This document shows positions 26,918 to 36,415 of a DNA stretch of 64,000 nucleotides, one piece after another (position 1 is the first letter of the stretch; the number at the start of each line of letters is the position of its first letter). The notes beneath the pieces are model-generated. The model saw only the letters and a program-made list of their open reading frames with translations. It was not told the origin of the DNA and ran no database searches. Origin of the DNA: Bog-473 sp963711065. GTDB taxonomy: Bacteria; Actinomycetota; Acidimicrobiia; Acidimicrobiales; RAAP-2. A program made the translations under genes and the position numbers. The stretch is taken from contig CAVQCO010000009.1 of the NCBI GenBank assembly GCA_963711065.1, positions 1-64,000 of the forward strand, written 5' to 3'.

Positions 26918-28111
26918 TCAGCCCGCCTCGGCCTCGCCGCGGGCCACCGCCGCCTCGACGCGCTCGATCAGGCGGGCGGAGCACCCCTGCGCGTCGACCA
27001 GGGGCGCCACCTCCTCGGCGACGACCCGGGCCATGTCGGCGAAGACGGCCGCCAGCTCGCTGCCGGCCGCGCCGGCCACGGGCACGCCGGCGTCGCCGGC
27101 GGCGGCCAGGTCCGGGTGCAGCGGGATGGAGCCCACCAACGGCACCCCGAGGGAGTGGGCCAGGCGCTCGCCGCCCCCCGAGCCGAAGAGCGCATAGGTG
27201 GCGCCGTGCTCGCACGTGAAGTCGCTCATGTTCTCGATCACCCCGGCCACCCGCAGGTAGCCGCGCCGCGCCATGTCGGCGGCCCGCGCCGCCACCTTCT
27301 GGGCTGCCACCGGCGGCGTCGTGACCACCAGCATCTCGGTGCGCGGCAGGAGGCGGGCGAGGCCCATCTGGATGTCGCCCGTCCCCGGCGGGAGGTCGAT
27401 CAGCAGGTAGTCGAGATCGCCCCAGTGGGCGTCCTGGAGGAACTGCTGCACGGCGCGGTTGAGGACCAACCCGCGCCACATGATGGCCTGCTCCTCGTCG
27501 GCCAGGAACCCCATCGACAGCACCCGCAGCGTGCCGGCGCCGACCGTGCGCTCCAGCGGGACCATCTTGCCCGCCCGGGCCTCGACGTCGCCCTCCATGC
27601 CCAGGAGCCGCGGGACCGAGAAGCCCCAGATGTCGGCGTCGAGGACACCGACGACCAAGCCGCGGGCGGCCAGCGCGACGGCCAGGTTCACCGTGACAGA
27701 CGACTTGCCGACACCGCCCTTGCCCGACGCGATGGCGAGCACCCGCGCGCTGGCGGGCACCGCGGTCTCGGGCGCGTCCTCGTGCGCCTTCCAGCGCGCC
27801 CGGGCCATCACGGCGGCCCGCTCGTCGGCGTCCATCGCTCCCACGCGCACCTCGACGTCGCGCACCCACCCGAGGGAGCGCACGTGGCCCACCACGTCGC
27901 GCTCGATCTGGCTCCGCAAGGGGCAGGCGGCGATCGTCAGGGCCACCTCGACCACCACGTCCGCGCCCTCGATACGGATGTCCCGCACCATGCCCAGGTC
28001 CACGATCGTGTCGCCGAGCTCCGGGTCGACGACGGTGCGGAGGCAGTCGCGCACCTCCTCGACACGGCCGTCGGCGAGCGGCGGCGTCGGGACGTCGGAG
28101 TCGGTGGTCAC
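26918..28111 (-). CDS. Mrp/NBP35-type iron-sulfur carrier ATPase
   Basis: 397 residues. An N-terminal DUF59/MIP18 domain (residues about 15-95, TVVDPELGDTIVDLGMV) is followed by a P-loop domain with deviant Walker A GKGGVGKSS near 131, DADIWGFSVPRLLG, and the LIDLPPGTGD block. The usual CxxC near the C-terminus of Mrp/ApbC is reduced: FTCEHG retains one Cys only. The protein delivers Fe-S clusters as a homodimer in its relatives; loss of the second Cys may alter cluster binding. GTG 28111 was chosen because TAGAAT lies 8 nt upstream and longer starts lack support. It is divergent from the IscA-like gene, which fits a shared Fe-S role. Confidence 0.85.
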   Translation of the reverse strand: MTTDSDVPTPPLADGRVEEVRDCLRTVVDPELGDTIVDLGMVRDIRIEGADVVVEVALTIAACPLRSQIERDVVGHVRSLGWVRDVEVRVGAMDADERAAVMARARWKAHEDAPETAVPASARVLAIASGKGGVGKSSVTVNLAVALAARGLVVGVLDADIWGFSVPRLLGMEGDVEARAGKMVPLERTVGAGTLRVLSMGFLADEEQAIMWRGLVLNRAVQQFLQDAHWGDLDYLLIDLPPGTGDIQMGLARLLPRTEMLVVTTPPVAAQKVAARAADMARRGYLRVAGVIENMSDFTCEHGATYALFGSGGGERLAHSLGVPLVGSIPLHPDLAAAGDAGVPVAGAAGSELAAVFADMARVVAEEVAPLVDAQGCSARLIERVEAAVARGEAEAG

Positions 28112-28266
28112 GAAAAGGGATTCTACCTGCGTGGCGGCGAATTCCGGCCCGATGGCCGGTGGGTGACGGCCGTCGGACGCCGCCGGTAGCATGGTGAACG
28201 TCCGTGGCGCAGGGAGCGCGTCGGGTGGCCGTCCCCCAGGGAGCACGGCCCAACGAGGAGGATGCA

Positions 28267-28635
28267 GTGACGACCATCTCTACGACCGTCAACATCGGGA
28301 GGAAGCCGGCCCCGGTCACCCTCAGCGACGCCGCCACCGCCAAGGTGGCCGAACTGCTCGCCCGTGAGGAGGGCGCCGAGGACCTCGCCCTGCGCGTCGC
28401 GGTGAAGCCGGGGGGCTGCTCCGGCTACAGCTACGAGATGTTCTTCGACACCGAGGTCATGGCCGACGACGTCGTCCGTGAGTTCGGCACCGTCCGGGTC
28501 GTCGTGGACGCCGCCAGCGCCGAGCTCCTCACCGGGTCGACCCTCGAGTACAGCGACGGGCTGCAGGGCGAGGGTTTCCACATCACCAACCCCAACGCCA
28601 CCCGCACCTGCGGGTGCGGCTCCTCGTTCAGCTGA
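28267..28635 (+). CDS. IscA/ErpA-type iron-sulfur carrier (HesB family)
   Basis: 122 residues. The three cluster-binding Cys are present: GGCSGYSYEM, then CGCGSSF at the C-terminus. A-type carriers hand Fe-S clusters to target apoproteins. GTG 28267 has AGGAGG at the right distance. A TAGCAT element at 28187-28192 may be the promoter, shared back-to-back with mrp. The next gene encodes a [2Fe-2S] protein, a possible client. Confidence 0.92.
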   Translation: MTTISTTVNIGRKPAPVTLSDAATAKVAELLAREEGAEDLALRVAVKPGGCSGYSYEMFFDTEVMADDVVREFGTVRVVVDAASAELLTGSTLEYSDGLQGEGFHITNPNATRTCGCGSSFS

Positions 28636-28730
28636 GCCCGTACCCGGCCCCCTGAGCGGTTCCGTCACCACACTCCCACCCGAGCCTGCCGACGCGGCGG
28701 GCAGCTTCGTCTCCCTGACGCTGAACGGCG

Positions 28731-30350
28731 ATGCGGTCGCGGTCGCGGGACGGCGTCTCCCTCCTCGACGCGCTGCGCGAGGAGCTCGGCTGTCGCTCGC
28801 CCAAGGACGGCTGCAGCCCCCAGGGACAGTGCGGGTGCTGCACCGTCTGGGTCGACGGCTCGCCCCGGGTTGCCTGCGTCACCCCGGTGCGCCGCATCGC
28901 CGGCCGCAGCGTCACCACTCTGGAGGGGTTGTCCGCACAGGAGCGCGCCCGCTGGGCCTCCGCCTTCGTCGCCTCCGGGGCGAGCCAGTGCGGCTTCTGC
29001 ACCCCGGGCATCGTCATGCGCCTGGCCGCGCTCGGGACTGCACCGCCCGGCGCGGTCCCGTCGCGCCACGACGTCGAGGGCGCGCTGCGCGCCCACCTGT
29101 GCCGCTGCACCGGCTGGCAGTCGATCGTCGAGGCGGCATGCCGCGTGCTGGCCGTGAGCGACCCGCCGCCGGGGGCCGGCGACGGGCCGTTGCCACGGGA
29201 CCCGCTCCTGGCGGCCTGGCGGGCCCAGGTCGAGGGACCGGCGTTCCAGTCCTCGGGGCCCGAAGTGGTCCTCGGCGACGGCGGGTTCGCGGACGACACC
29301 GCGCCGCCCCGTGCGCTGGTGCAGCTGGGCGCGGACGCGCCGCTGGCGACCGACCTGCGCACCTCCCGCGCCGGGCGCGACCGTGTCCAGGGCCGCAACA
29401 GCACGGTGCCCCTGTCCCACCCGGTCGGGCCGCCGCCGGGCCCGTGGGCGCTCGCGCTGCAGACCACCTGGGTCGAGCCTGCCTACGTCGAGCCCGACGC
29501 CAGCTGGTGCAGGCCCGGCGGGGTGCCCGCCTCGCCGCTGGCCAACGGCGGGGCCTTCGGGGGCAAGCGGCACAGCCCCGCGCCGGCCCGCGCCAGGGTG
29601 CGGGCGGACGAGGCCGGCGAGGCCGTCCGGGTGCTCTGGCAGCGCGAGGACGTGGTGCGGCACGGCCCCAAGCGCCCTCCGCTGGCCATCGCGTTGCGCG
29701 CCGACGGCACCGGCGTCGTGCGGGTCGGCCGCAGCGCTGGCTCGGCCGACCTCGCACCCCTCGTGGCCCGCCTGCGCGCGCTGTGCCCGGGTGTGGACGT
29801 CGAGGAGGTCGAGGTGGTGGGTCCCCCGGTGTCACCCGACCTGCGCGGCGCCGGCTGGGCGGAGGTGCTCGCCGCACTGCACGCGCTCGGGGCGGAGCCG
29901 GGACCGCCCGGCACCGGAGTGGCCGACGTCCACGTGCCCGGGGCGGGTAGCGCCCGCGTCGAGGTCCGCCTCGGTGACGGCGCACGGGGCCGGGTCGAGG
30001 TCGATGTCCGGGCCGGCGAGATCTTGTGCCCGGTGACCCTGCGCTCGTACGCGCTGGGCGCGGTGCACCAGGCGCTCGGGCTGGTGTGGAGCGAGGGCAT
30101 CGCGGTCGACGAGTCCGGTGAGCCGGTGGACCTGACCATCCGCTCGTTCGGCATCCTGGCCGCGCGCGACATGCCCGACGTCGTCGTCCGGCTCCACGAG
30201 GACGACCGCTGGCCGGTCAACGGCTCCGATGCCGTGTTCGTGGCGACGCTGGCGGCGGCCTGGGTGGCCGACGGGCTCCCGGCGCGCTGGCCCACCCGGC
30301 GCGCCGCCGTGCGCGCCCCGCTCCGCGACGTGGCAGCATCGGGCCCGTGA
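28731..30350 (+). CDS. fused [2Fe-2S] / reduced molybdopterin-binding domain protein (xanthine-dehydrogenase family)
   Basis: 539 residues from ATG 28731. The first 150 residues are the small-subunit iron-sulfur part of xanthine dehydrogenase-like enzymes: a plant-ferredoxin-type cluster (DGCSPQGQCGCCTVWVDG), then a helical cluster domain (SQCGFCTPGIVM and LCRCTGWQSIVEAA). The remaining 390 residues contain NGGAFGGKRHSP and VLWQREDVVRHGPKRPP, blocks of the molybdopterin large subunit, but that subunit normally spans over 700 residues. So one chain carries both parts in shortened form. The ferredoxin's first strand (VSLTLNGDAVAVA) is in another frame and would join by removing one G near 28749; no upstream ATG or GTG is then available, so the start is uncertain. 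It overlaps ridA by 4 bp. Confidence 0.7.
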   Translation: MRSRSRDGVSLLDALREELGCRSPKDGCSPQGQCGCCTVWVDGSPRVACVTPVRRIAGRSVTTLEGLSAQERARWASAFVASGASQCGFCTPGIVMRLAALGTAPPGAVPSRHDVEGALRAHLCRCTGWQSIVEAACRVLAVSDPPPGAGDGPLPRDPLLAAWRAQVEGPAFQSSGPEVVLGDGGFADDTAPPRALVQLGADAPLATDLRTSRAGRDRVQGRNSTVPLSHPVGPPPGPWALALQTTWVEPAYVEPDASWCRPGGVPASPLANGGAFGGKRHSPAPARARVRADEAGEAVRVLWQREDVVRHGPKRPPLAIALRADGTGVVRVGRSAGSADLAPLVARLRALCPGVDVEEVEVVGPPVSPDLRGAGWAEVLAALHALGAEPGPPGTGVADVHVPGAGSARVEVRLGDGARGRVEVDVRAGEILCPVTLRSYALGAVHQALGLVWSEGIAVDESGEPVDLTIRSFGILAARDMPDVVVRLHEDDRWPVNGSDAVFVATLAAAWVADGLPARWPTRRAAVRAPLRDVAASGP

Positions 30351-30721
30351 GCCCGGCCGTCGGTCCCTACTCCCCGGTGCGCCGCGTGGGCGACTGGGTG
30401 GTCACCTCGGGCCAGGTCGGTCTCGCCACCGACGAGGACGGCACCTCGGCGCTGGTGGCGGGCGGCACCGTGCCCGAGCTGCGTCAGGCGCTGCGCAACG
30501 TGGCCGAGGTGCTCGCGATCGAGGGGGCGACGCTGCCCGACGTGGTCAAGACCACCGTCTTCCTCGTCGACATGGGCGACTTCGCCGCGCTGAACGAGGT
30601 GTGGGTGGAGTACTTCACCGACGGCGAACGGCGGCCGGCCCGCTCCGCCGTCGCCGTGGCCGCGCTGCCCGTCGGGGCCCGGGTCGAGGTCGAGGCCTGG
30701 GCCTACGCGCCCGTCGTCTGA
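30347..30721 (+). CDS. RidA/YjgF-family enamine deaminase-like protein
   Basis: 124 residues, trimeric YjgF fold. The N-terminus VGPYSPVRRVGDWVVTSGQ and the substrate-binding Arg in RPARSAVAVAALP are intact. RidA hydrolyses reactive enamines/imines released by PLP enzymes. GTG 30347 overlaps the previous stop (GTGA), so it is translationally coupled. Its 3' end overlaps the convergent regulator gene by 19 bp. Confidence 0.88.
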   Translation: MSPAVGPYSPVRRVGDWVVTSGQVGLATDEDGTSALVAGGTVPELRQALRNVAEVLAIEGATLPDVVKTTVFLVDMGDFAALNEVWVEYFTDGERRPARSAVAVAALPVGARVEVEAWAYAPVV

Positions 30722-31473
30722 GTCGCCGGGGAGGACGCCGGCGCCGGTGCCGGAGCGCCGGCCATCCCGTTGCGCTGCGCCACCCCGGGGTGCCACGCCA
30801 CCTGCCCGAAGCGGTAGCCGACCGAGCGCACCGTCTGGATCAGGTGGGCGTGCTCCTCGCCGAGCTTGGCCCGCAGCCGCCGGATGTGGACGTCGACGGT
30901 GCGGGCGCCGCCGTAGTACTCGTAGCCCCAGACCCGGCTGAGCAGGGTCTCGCGGGTGAAGACCTTGGCCGGGTGGCCGGCCAGGAAGCGCAGCAGCTCG
31001 TACTCCATGTAGGTCAGGTCCAGCACCCGCCCGGCGACCGCCGCCTGGTAGGTCTCGAGGTTCAGCATCAAGGGGCCGTACTCGATGAGGTCCGGGCGCA
31101 TGCTCTGCCCTGTGCGCCAGAACAGGTGCTGCAGGCGCGCCACGAGCTCCTCGGGCCGGGCGGGCAGGACGCAGAAGTCGTCGTAGAGGTCGTCGCGGAG
31201 CAGCAGCTCGCCCACCTGCTCGGACCGGATGGCGAGGAGCAGCGGCGTCATCGGCACCTCGCGCAGTCGCAGGTGGCGGCAGAAGGCGACTGCGGCGGTC
31301 ATGTCGTCGCCCGCCACGACCAGCGCGCCCGAGTAGCCGGTGGTGCGCCCGTCGGAGCCCGGTGGCGCGACCTCCTCGGAACTGCTCACGCCGTGGTGCC
31401 CGAGCCCCGCGCTCTGCAGCGCGAGCGTCACCTCGGCGGGGAGGTCGGCGGGGAAGCAGAGGAGCGGGTCCAT
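30703..31473 (-). CDS. orphan OmpR-type (GlnR-like) transcription regulator
   Basis: 256 residues. The N-terminal 115 residues have a receiver-like layout, but the phosphoryl-acceptor site reads SGALVVAGDD, with Ala where Asp is expected. The C-terminal winged helix is standard (LTYMEYELLRFLAGHP, VWGYEYYGGARTVDVHIRRLR). This is the pattern of GlnR, the actinobacterial nitrogen regulator that works without phosphorylation. It starts 4 bp after the glnA stop, so it is in the glnA operon. The likely role is nitrogen control of glnA and other targets. A Pro/Ala-rich tail of 25 residues follows the DNA-binding domain. Confidence 0.82.
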   Translation of the reverse strand: MDPLLCFPADLPAEVTLALQSAGLGHHGVSSSEEVAPPGSDGRTTGYSGALVVAGDDMTAAVAFCRHLRLREVPMTPLLLAIRSEQVGELLLRDDLYDDFCVLPARPEELVARLQHLFWRTGQSMRPDLIEYGPLMLNLETYQAAVAGRVLDLTYMEYELLRFLAGHPAKVFTRETLLSRVWGYEYYGGARTVDVHIRRLRAKLGEEHAHLIQTVRSVGYRFGQVAWHPGVAQRNGMAGAPAPAPASSPATQTTGA

Positions 31474-31477
31474 CGCG

Positions 31478-32812
31478 TCAGAGCAGGGGCAGGTAGCGGT
31501 CCAACTCGAACTGGGTCACCTCGGCCTGGTAGGCGTCCCACTCCTCGCGCTTGTTGCGGATGAACCACTCGAAGACGTGGTCGCCCAGCGTCTCGGCCAG
31601 CAGCTCGGAGCCCTCCATCTCGTTGACCGCGTCGTGCAGGCTCGAGGGCAGCGGCTCGATCCCCTTCTTGGCCAGCTCCTTGGGGGTGAGCGTGAACAGG
31701 TTGTCGTCGGCCTCCGGCGGCAGCGGGTAGTCCTCGGCGATGCCGCGCAGCCCCGCCGCCAGGATCACCGAGAAGGCGAGATACGGATTGCACGCGCTGT
31801 CGGGCGCCCGGTACTCGAGGCGGGTGGACTCCGTCTTGCCCATCTTCACCACGGGCACCCGCACCAGCGCCGAGCGGTTGTTGCGCGCCCAGCTGACGTG
31901 CACCGGCGCCTCGTAGCCGCCGATGAGGCGCTTGTAGGAGTTGACCCACTGGTTGGTGACGGCCGTGATCTCGCGGGCGTGGTGCAGCAGGCCGGCGATG
32001 AAGCGGCGCGCCACCTCGGAGAGGCCGTAGCGGTCCTGCTCGTCGACGAACGCGTTGCGCTCCCCCTCCCACAGCGAGATGTGGGTGTGCATCCCCGAGC
32101 CCTGCACGCCCGGGAGTGGCTTGGGCATGAAGGAGGCGAAGACGCCCTCCTGGCGCGCCATCTCCTTGATCACCATGCGCGTCGTCATGACGGTGTCGGC
32201 CATGGTCATGGCGTCGGTGTAGCGGAGGTCGATCTCGTGCTGGCTGCGCGCGTCCTCGTGCTGGGTGTGCTCGACGGGGATGCCCATCTCCTCGAGGATG
32301 AGCACGGACCGGCGCCGCAGGTTGCTCGTGAGGTCGGCCACCGAGAGGTCGAAGTACGAGCCCGAGTCGAGGCCGACGGGGCCGTGGGCGGGGTCGGCGT
32401 CGGCGAAGTAGAAGTACTCCACTTCGGGCGAGGCGAAGAACGTGTAGCCCGCCGCGCGGGCCTTCTCGAGCGTGCGCCGCAGGGCGTGGCGCGGGTCGCC
32501 CTCGAACGGCGTGCCGTCGAGGTTGGCGATGTCGCAGAACACGCGGGCCACCTGCGCGTCGTCGTGGTGCCAGGGCAGCAGCTGGAACGTCTCGGGGTCG
32601 GGCCGCGCCAGGACGTCGGCCTCCTGGACGCGGCTGAACCCGTCGATGGCCGAGCCGTCGAAGGTCATCCCCTCGTCGAGGGCGTTCTCCAGCTCCGCCG
32701 AGGTGATGTTGAACCCCTTGGGGGTCCCGAGCACGTCGGTGAACCACAGCTGGACGAAGCGGATGCCCCGCTCCTCCACGGTCCGGAGCACGTAGTCCCG
32801 CTCGCTTTGCAC
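31478..32812 (-). CDS. glnA: glutamine synthetase, type I
   Basis: 444 residues. It condenses glutamate and ammonia with ATP. The beta-grasp N-domain includes MTFDGSAIDGFSR, and the catalytic core has SPEVEYF (metal Glu), GSGMHTHISLW and the RLEYRAPDSACNPYLAF block. The adenylylation Tyr of GSI-beta enzymes is absent: the equivalent loop reads DNLFTLTPKEL with Phe. So activity is not controlled by AMP transfer, as in GSI-alpha. GTG 32812 gives the normal family N-terminus. It is followed by the GlnR-like gene, and divergent from nadE (87 bp). Confidence 0.93.
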   Translation of the reverse strand: MQSERDYVLRTVEERGIRFVQLWFTDVLGTPKGFNITSAELENALDEGMTFDGSAIDGFSRVQEADVLARPDPETFQLLPWHHDDAQVARVFCDIANLDGTPFEGDPRHALRRTLEKARAAGYTFFASPEVEYFYFADADPAHGPVGLDSGSYFDLSVADLTSNLRRRSVLILEEMGIPVEHTQHEDARSQHEIDLRYTDAMTMADTVMTTRMVIKEMARQEGVFASFMPKPLPGVQGSGMHTHISLWEGERNAFVDEQDRYGLSEVARRFIAGLLHHAREITAVTNQWVNSYKRLIGGYEAPVHVSWARNNRSALVRVPVVKMGKTESTRLEYRAPDSACNPYLAFSVILAAGLRGIAEDYPLPPEADDNLFTLTPKELAKKGIEPLPSSLHDAVNEMEGSELLAETLGDHVFEWFIRNKREEWDAYQAEVTQFELDRYLPLL

Positions 32813-32899
32813 GGCACCAGCTTCGCATGCCGGCCGACCCCCCTCTTCCGCCGGCCCCGTCCCGGGGGGACCCCATCGGACCACCGGTAATCTGGGACG

Positions 32900-34643
32900 A
32901 TGCCCCATCTGCGCCTGGCCGCCGCGCAGCTCAACACCGTCGTCGGTGACCTCTCGGGCAACGTGGAGCGGGTGCTCGGCGCGCTGGCCGCCGCCGAGGC
33001 GGTGGGGGCGGACCTGTGCGTGACGCCCGAGCTCGCCATCACGGGCTACCCGCCCGAGGACCTCCTCCTCAAGCCCGGTTTCGTGGCCGACAACGTCGCG
33101 GCGCTGGAGAAGGTCGCCGCCGCCACCACCGGGCAGTGCGCGGTCGTGGTCGGCTTCGTCGGTGCGGCTCCGGGCGGCGGCGGGCTGGCCAACGCGGCGG
33201 CCGTGTGCGCCGGCGGCAGGGTCCACGGCGTCTACCGCAAGCGCTTCCTCCCCAATTACGGCGTCTTCGACGAGCAGCGCTGGTTCATCCCGGGCGAGGA
33301 ACCGCCGGCGCTGTTCGGCGTCGCCGGCGCCTGGGTCGGCGTCTCCATCTGCGAGGACGTGTGGTTCGACGACGGGCCGGTGGCCCACGCCGGCCACGCC
33401 GGCGCCGACGTCGTCGTGAACATCAACGCGTCGCCGTACAACCGCGGCCGGCGGGCCGAGCGCCTCGCCATGCTGCGCGGCCGGGTGGCCGAGGCCGGCT
33501 GCGCCATCGCGTACGTGAACCAGGTGGGCGGCCAGGACGAGCTGGTCTTCGACGGGGACTCCCTCATCGTGGCGGCCGACGGGACGCTGGTGGCCTCGGG
33601 CGCGCAGTTCGCTCCGGACCTCGTGGTCGTCGACCTCCCGACCGGGCGGGTCCGGCCCCACGCGGTCACCGAGCTGCTGCCGCGCATCGTGGTGAGCGGG
33701 CCCGCCCGGGGGGAGCGCCCCCCGCCGCCGCCGGCGCCGCTCCGCCCGGCGCTGAGCGACCACGCCGAGGTCTACGCGGCGCTGGTGCTCGGCACGCGCG
33801 ACTACCTGGCCAAGAACGGCTTCTCCGAGGCGGTGATCGGCCTGTCGGGCGGGATCGACTCCTCGCTGGTGGCGGCCGTCGCGGTCGACGCCCTCGGCGC
33901 CGGCGCGGGTGCACGGCCTCTCCATGCCGTCGCGCTACTCGAGCGAGGGGTCGCGCCACGACGCCGGGGTGCTGGCCGAGCGCCTCGGCATCGACCTCAA
34001 GGTGGTGCCGATAGAGGAGGCGCACGTCGCGTTCGCCTCCATGCTCGCCCCGGTGCTCGGGCGAGAGCCCTCCGGCCTGACCGACGAGAACCTGCAGTCG
34101 CGCCTGCGCGGCGTGCTGCTCATGGGCGTCTCCAACGCCAAGGGCTGGATCGTGCTGACGACGGGCAACAAGAGCGAGATGGCCACCGGGTACTCCACGC
34201 TCTACGGGGACTCGGCGGGCGGGTTCGCGGTGATCAAGGACGTGCCCAAGACGCTGGTCTACGAGCTGTGCCGCTACCGCAACACCCAGGCCGTGCTCGA
34301 GGGCCTGCCGGGGCCGATCCCCGACAGCGTGCTCGACAAACCCCCGTCGGCCGAGCTCCGTCCCGACCAGCGCGACGACCAGTCGCTCCCGCCCTACGAG
34401 GAGCTCGATCCCGTGCTCCAGGGCTACGTCGAGCGCGACCGCACGGCGGCCGACCTCGTGGCGGAGGGCTTCGACCCGGCGGTGGTCGACCGCGTCGTGC
34501 GCCTCGTCGACGGCGCCGAGTACAAGCGGCGCCAGATGCCCCCGGGCGTGCGGATCACCACCAAGGCCTTCGGCAAGGACCGACGCATGCCCATCACCAA
34601 CCGCTACCGCTCCTCGGCGCTCGAGGAGTCGGGGGGTGGCTGA
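32900..34643 (+). CDS. nadE: glutamine-dependent NAD+ synthase, one frameshift
   Basis: Two domains across two frames. The nitrilase-like glutaminase (residues 1-270) has its triad in ELAITGYPPED (Glu), YRKRFLPNYGVF (Lys) and SICEDVWF (Cys). The synthetase follows: GLSGGIDSSLVAAVA (PP-loop), TTGNKSEMATGYSTLYGD, and a C-terminal KRRQMPPGVR block. The frame changes near 33905: removing one base in GCGGGTG rejoins ALGA to VHGLSMPSRYSSEGS. No conserved residue is lost, and the enzyme should be essential, so a sequence error is the likely cause. ATG 32900 lies 6 nt after TAATCT, a leaderless layout. The enzyme makes NAD+ from deamido-NAD+, ATP and glutamine. Confidence 0.9.
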
Positions 34644-35226
34644 GGCCGATCCGGCCTGGCGGGGCATCGACGAGCTGGCCGGGCTGGTCGGGGCCTACTG
34701 CTGGCTCGAGCACCGGGTCTTCGCGCTGGCCGGCGCCTGGGCGAGCGCGCCGGCCGACGCCGACGGTGACGGCGTCGGCGCGGCAGCCGGGCTGCGGGTC
34801 TGGTGCGCCGCCGCGTCGCGCCGCCACGGGGACCTGGCCCAGCGCTGGGCCGAGCACCTCCCGGTGCGGGCCGGGGTCGGCCGGGCGGAGCTGGTGCGGG
34901 CGCCGGCGGGGCCCCTGGCGGGGGCGCTCGACGCCCTGGCGGCCGAGCCCGACGAGCTGGCCCGCGCCGGCGTCCTGATCGAGACCGTTCTCCCCCGGGT
35001 GGGTGGGGTCTACGAGTCCCACGGGCGGACGGCCGCCCCGGTCAGCGAGGGCCCCGTCCTCGAGGTCCTGGCCCAGGCCCGGCGGGAGCTGGCTGGGGAA
35101 ATGCGGAGTGGCCGGACCGTCCTCGAGGGTCTGGGGCAGGGGTCACGGCGCCGCCAGCAGCTCGGGGCCGATATCGAACGGGCGTTTGATGCCACACGCA
35201 TTTTCCCTGCTGTACGGCCATCTTGA
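34636..35226 (+). CDS. helical protein of unknown function
   Basis: 196 residues, overlapping the nadE stop by 8 bp, so coupled to it. The sequence is almost all amphipathic helix (ELAGLVGAYCWLEHRVFALAG, quoted in part) with conserved-looking GLEHR/His-Gly-type positions, and reads like a ferritin-like or four-helix bundle. No catalytic motif is recognised. Codon usage matches its neighbours. The role could be linked to NAD synthesis only by position. Confidence 0.6.
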   Translation: MAEADPAWRGIDELAGLVGAYCWLEHRVFALAGAWASAPADADGDGVGAAAGLRVWCAAASRRHGDLAQRWAEHLPVRAGVGRAELVRAPAGPLAGALDALAAEPDELARAGVLIETVLPRVGGVYESHGRTAAPVSEGPVLEVLAQARRELAGEMRSGRTVLEGLGQGSRRRQQLGADIERAFDATRIFPAVRPS

Positions 35227-35341
35227 CAGTGCCATTACACTGTCTCCGCAGCCCACGTGCGCCAGGAACGGGTGCCGACTGCATTTCACGAGCGCGACAG
35301 CCCGGCCGGGTCCCCCTTGCCGAGGCCATGGGACGGAAGGT

Positions 35342-36292
<951 letters not shown>

Positions 36293-36313
36293 CGGCGCCT
36301 AGGCTCTGCGCTC

Positions 36314-36388
36314 ATGAAGAAGCTCCTCATTCTCGCCGTCCTGATTGCCCTCGGCGTCATCGCCGCCAAGCGCCTGCAGAACAGCTAG
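36314..36388 (+). CDS. 24-residue single-helix membrane peptide
   Basis: MKKLLILAVLIALGVIAAKR followed by LQNS: two Lys, one hydrophobic helix, a basic end. It resembles the start of the DLW-39 family of tiny actinobacterial proteins but lacks their Asp-Leu-Trp tail. TAGGCT ends 8 nt before the ATG, which fits a leaderless start and supports expression. It lies 21 bp after the sigma-factor gene. Function unknown. Confidence 0.6.
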   Translation: MKKLLILAVLIALGVIAAKRLQNS

Positions 36389-36415
36389 CGCGCCGGACCC
36401 GACGCCGGGCCCGAT

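Noticed and set aside
35223..35251. sigma-70 promoter with TTGACA before the sigma-factor gene
   Set aside because: No acceptable -10 lies 16-19 nt downstream.
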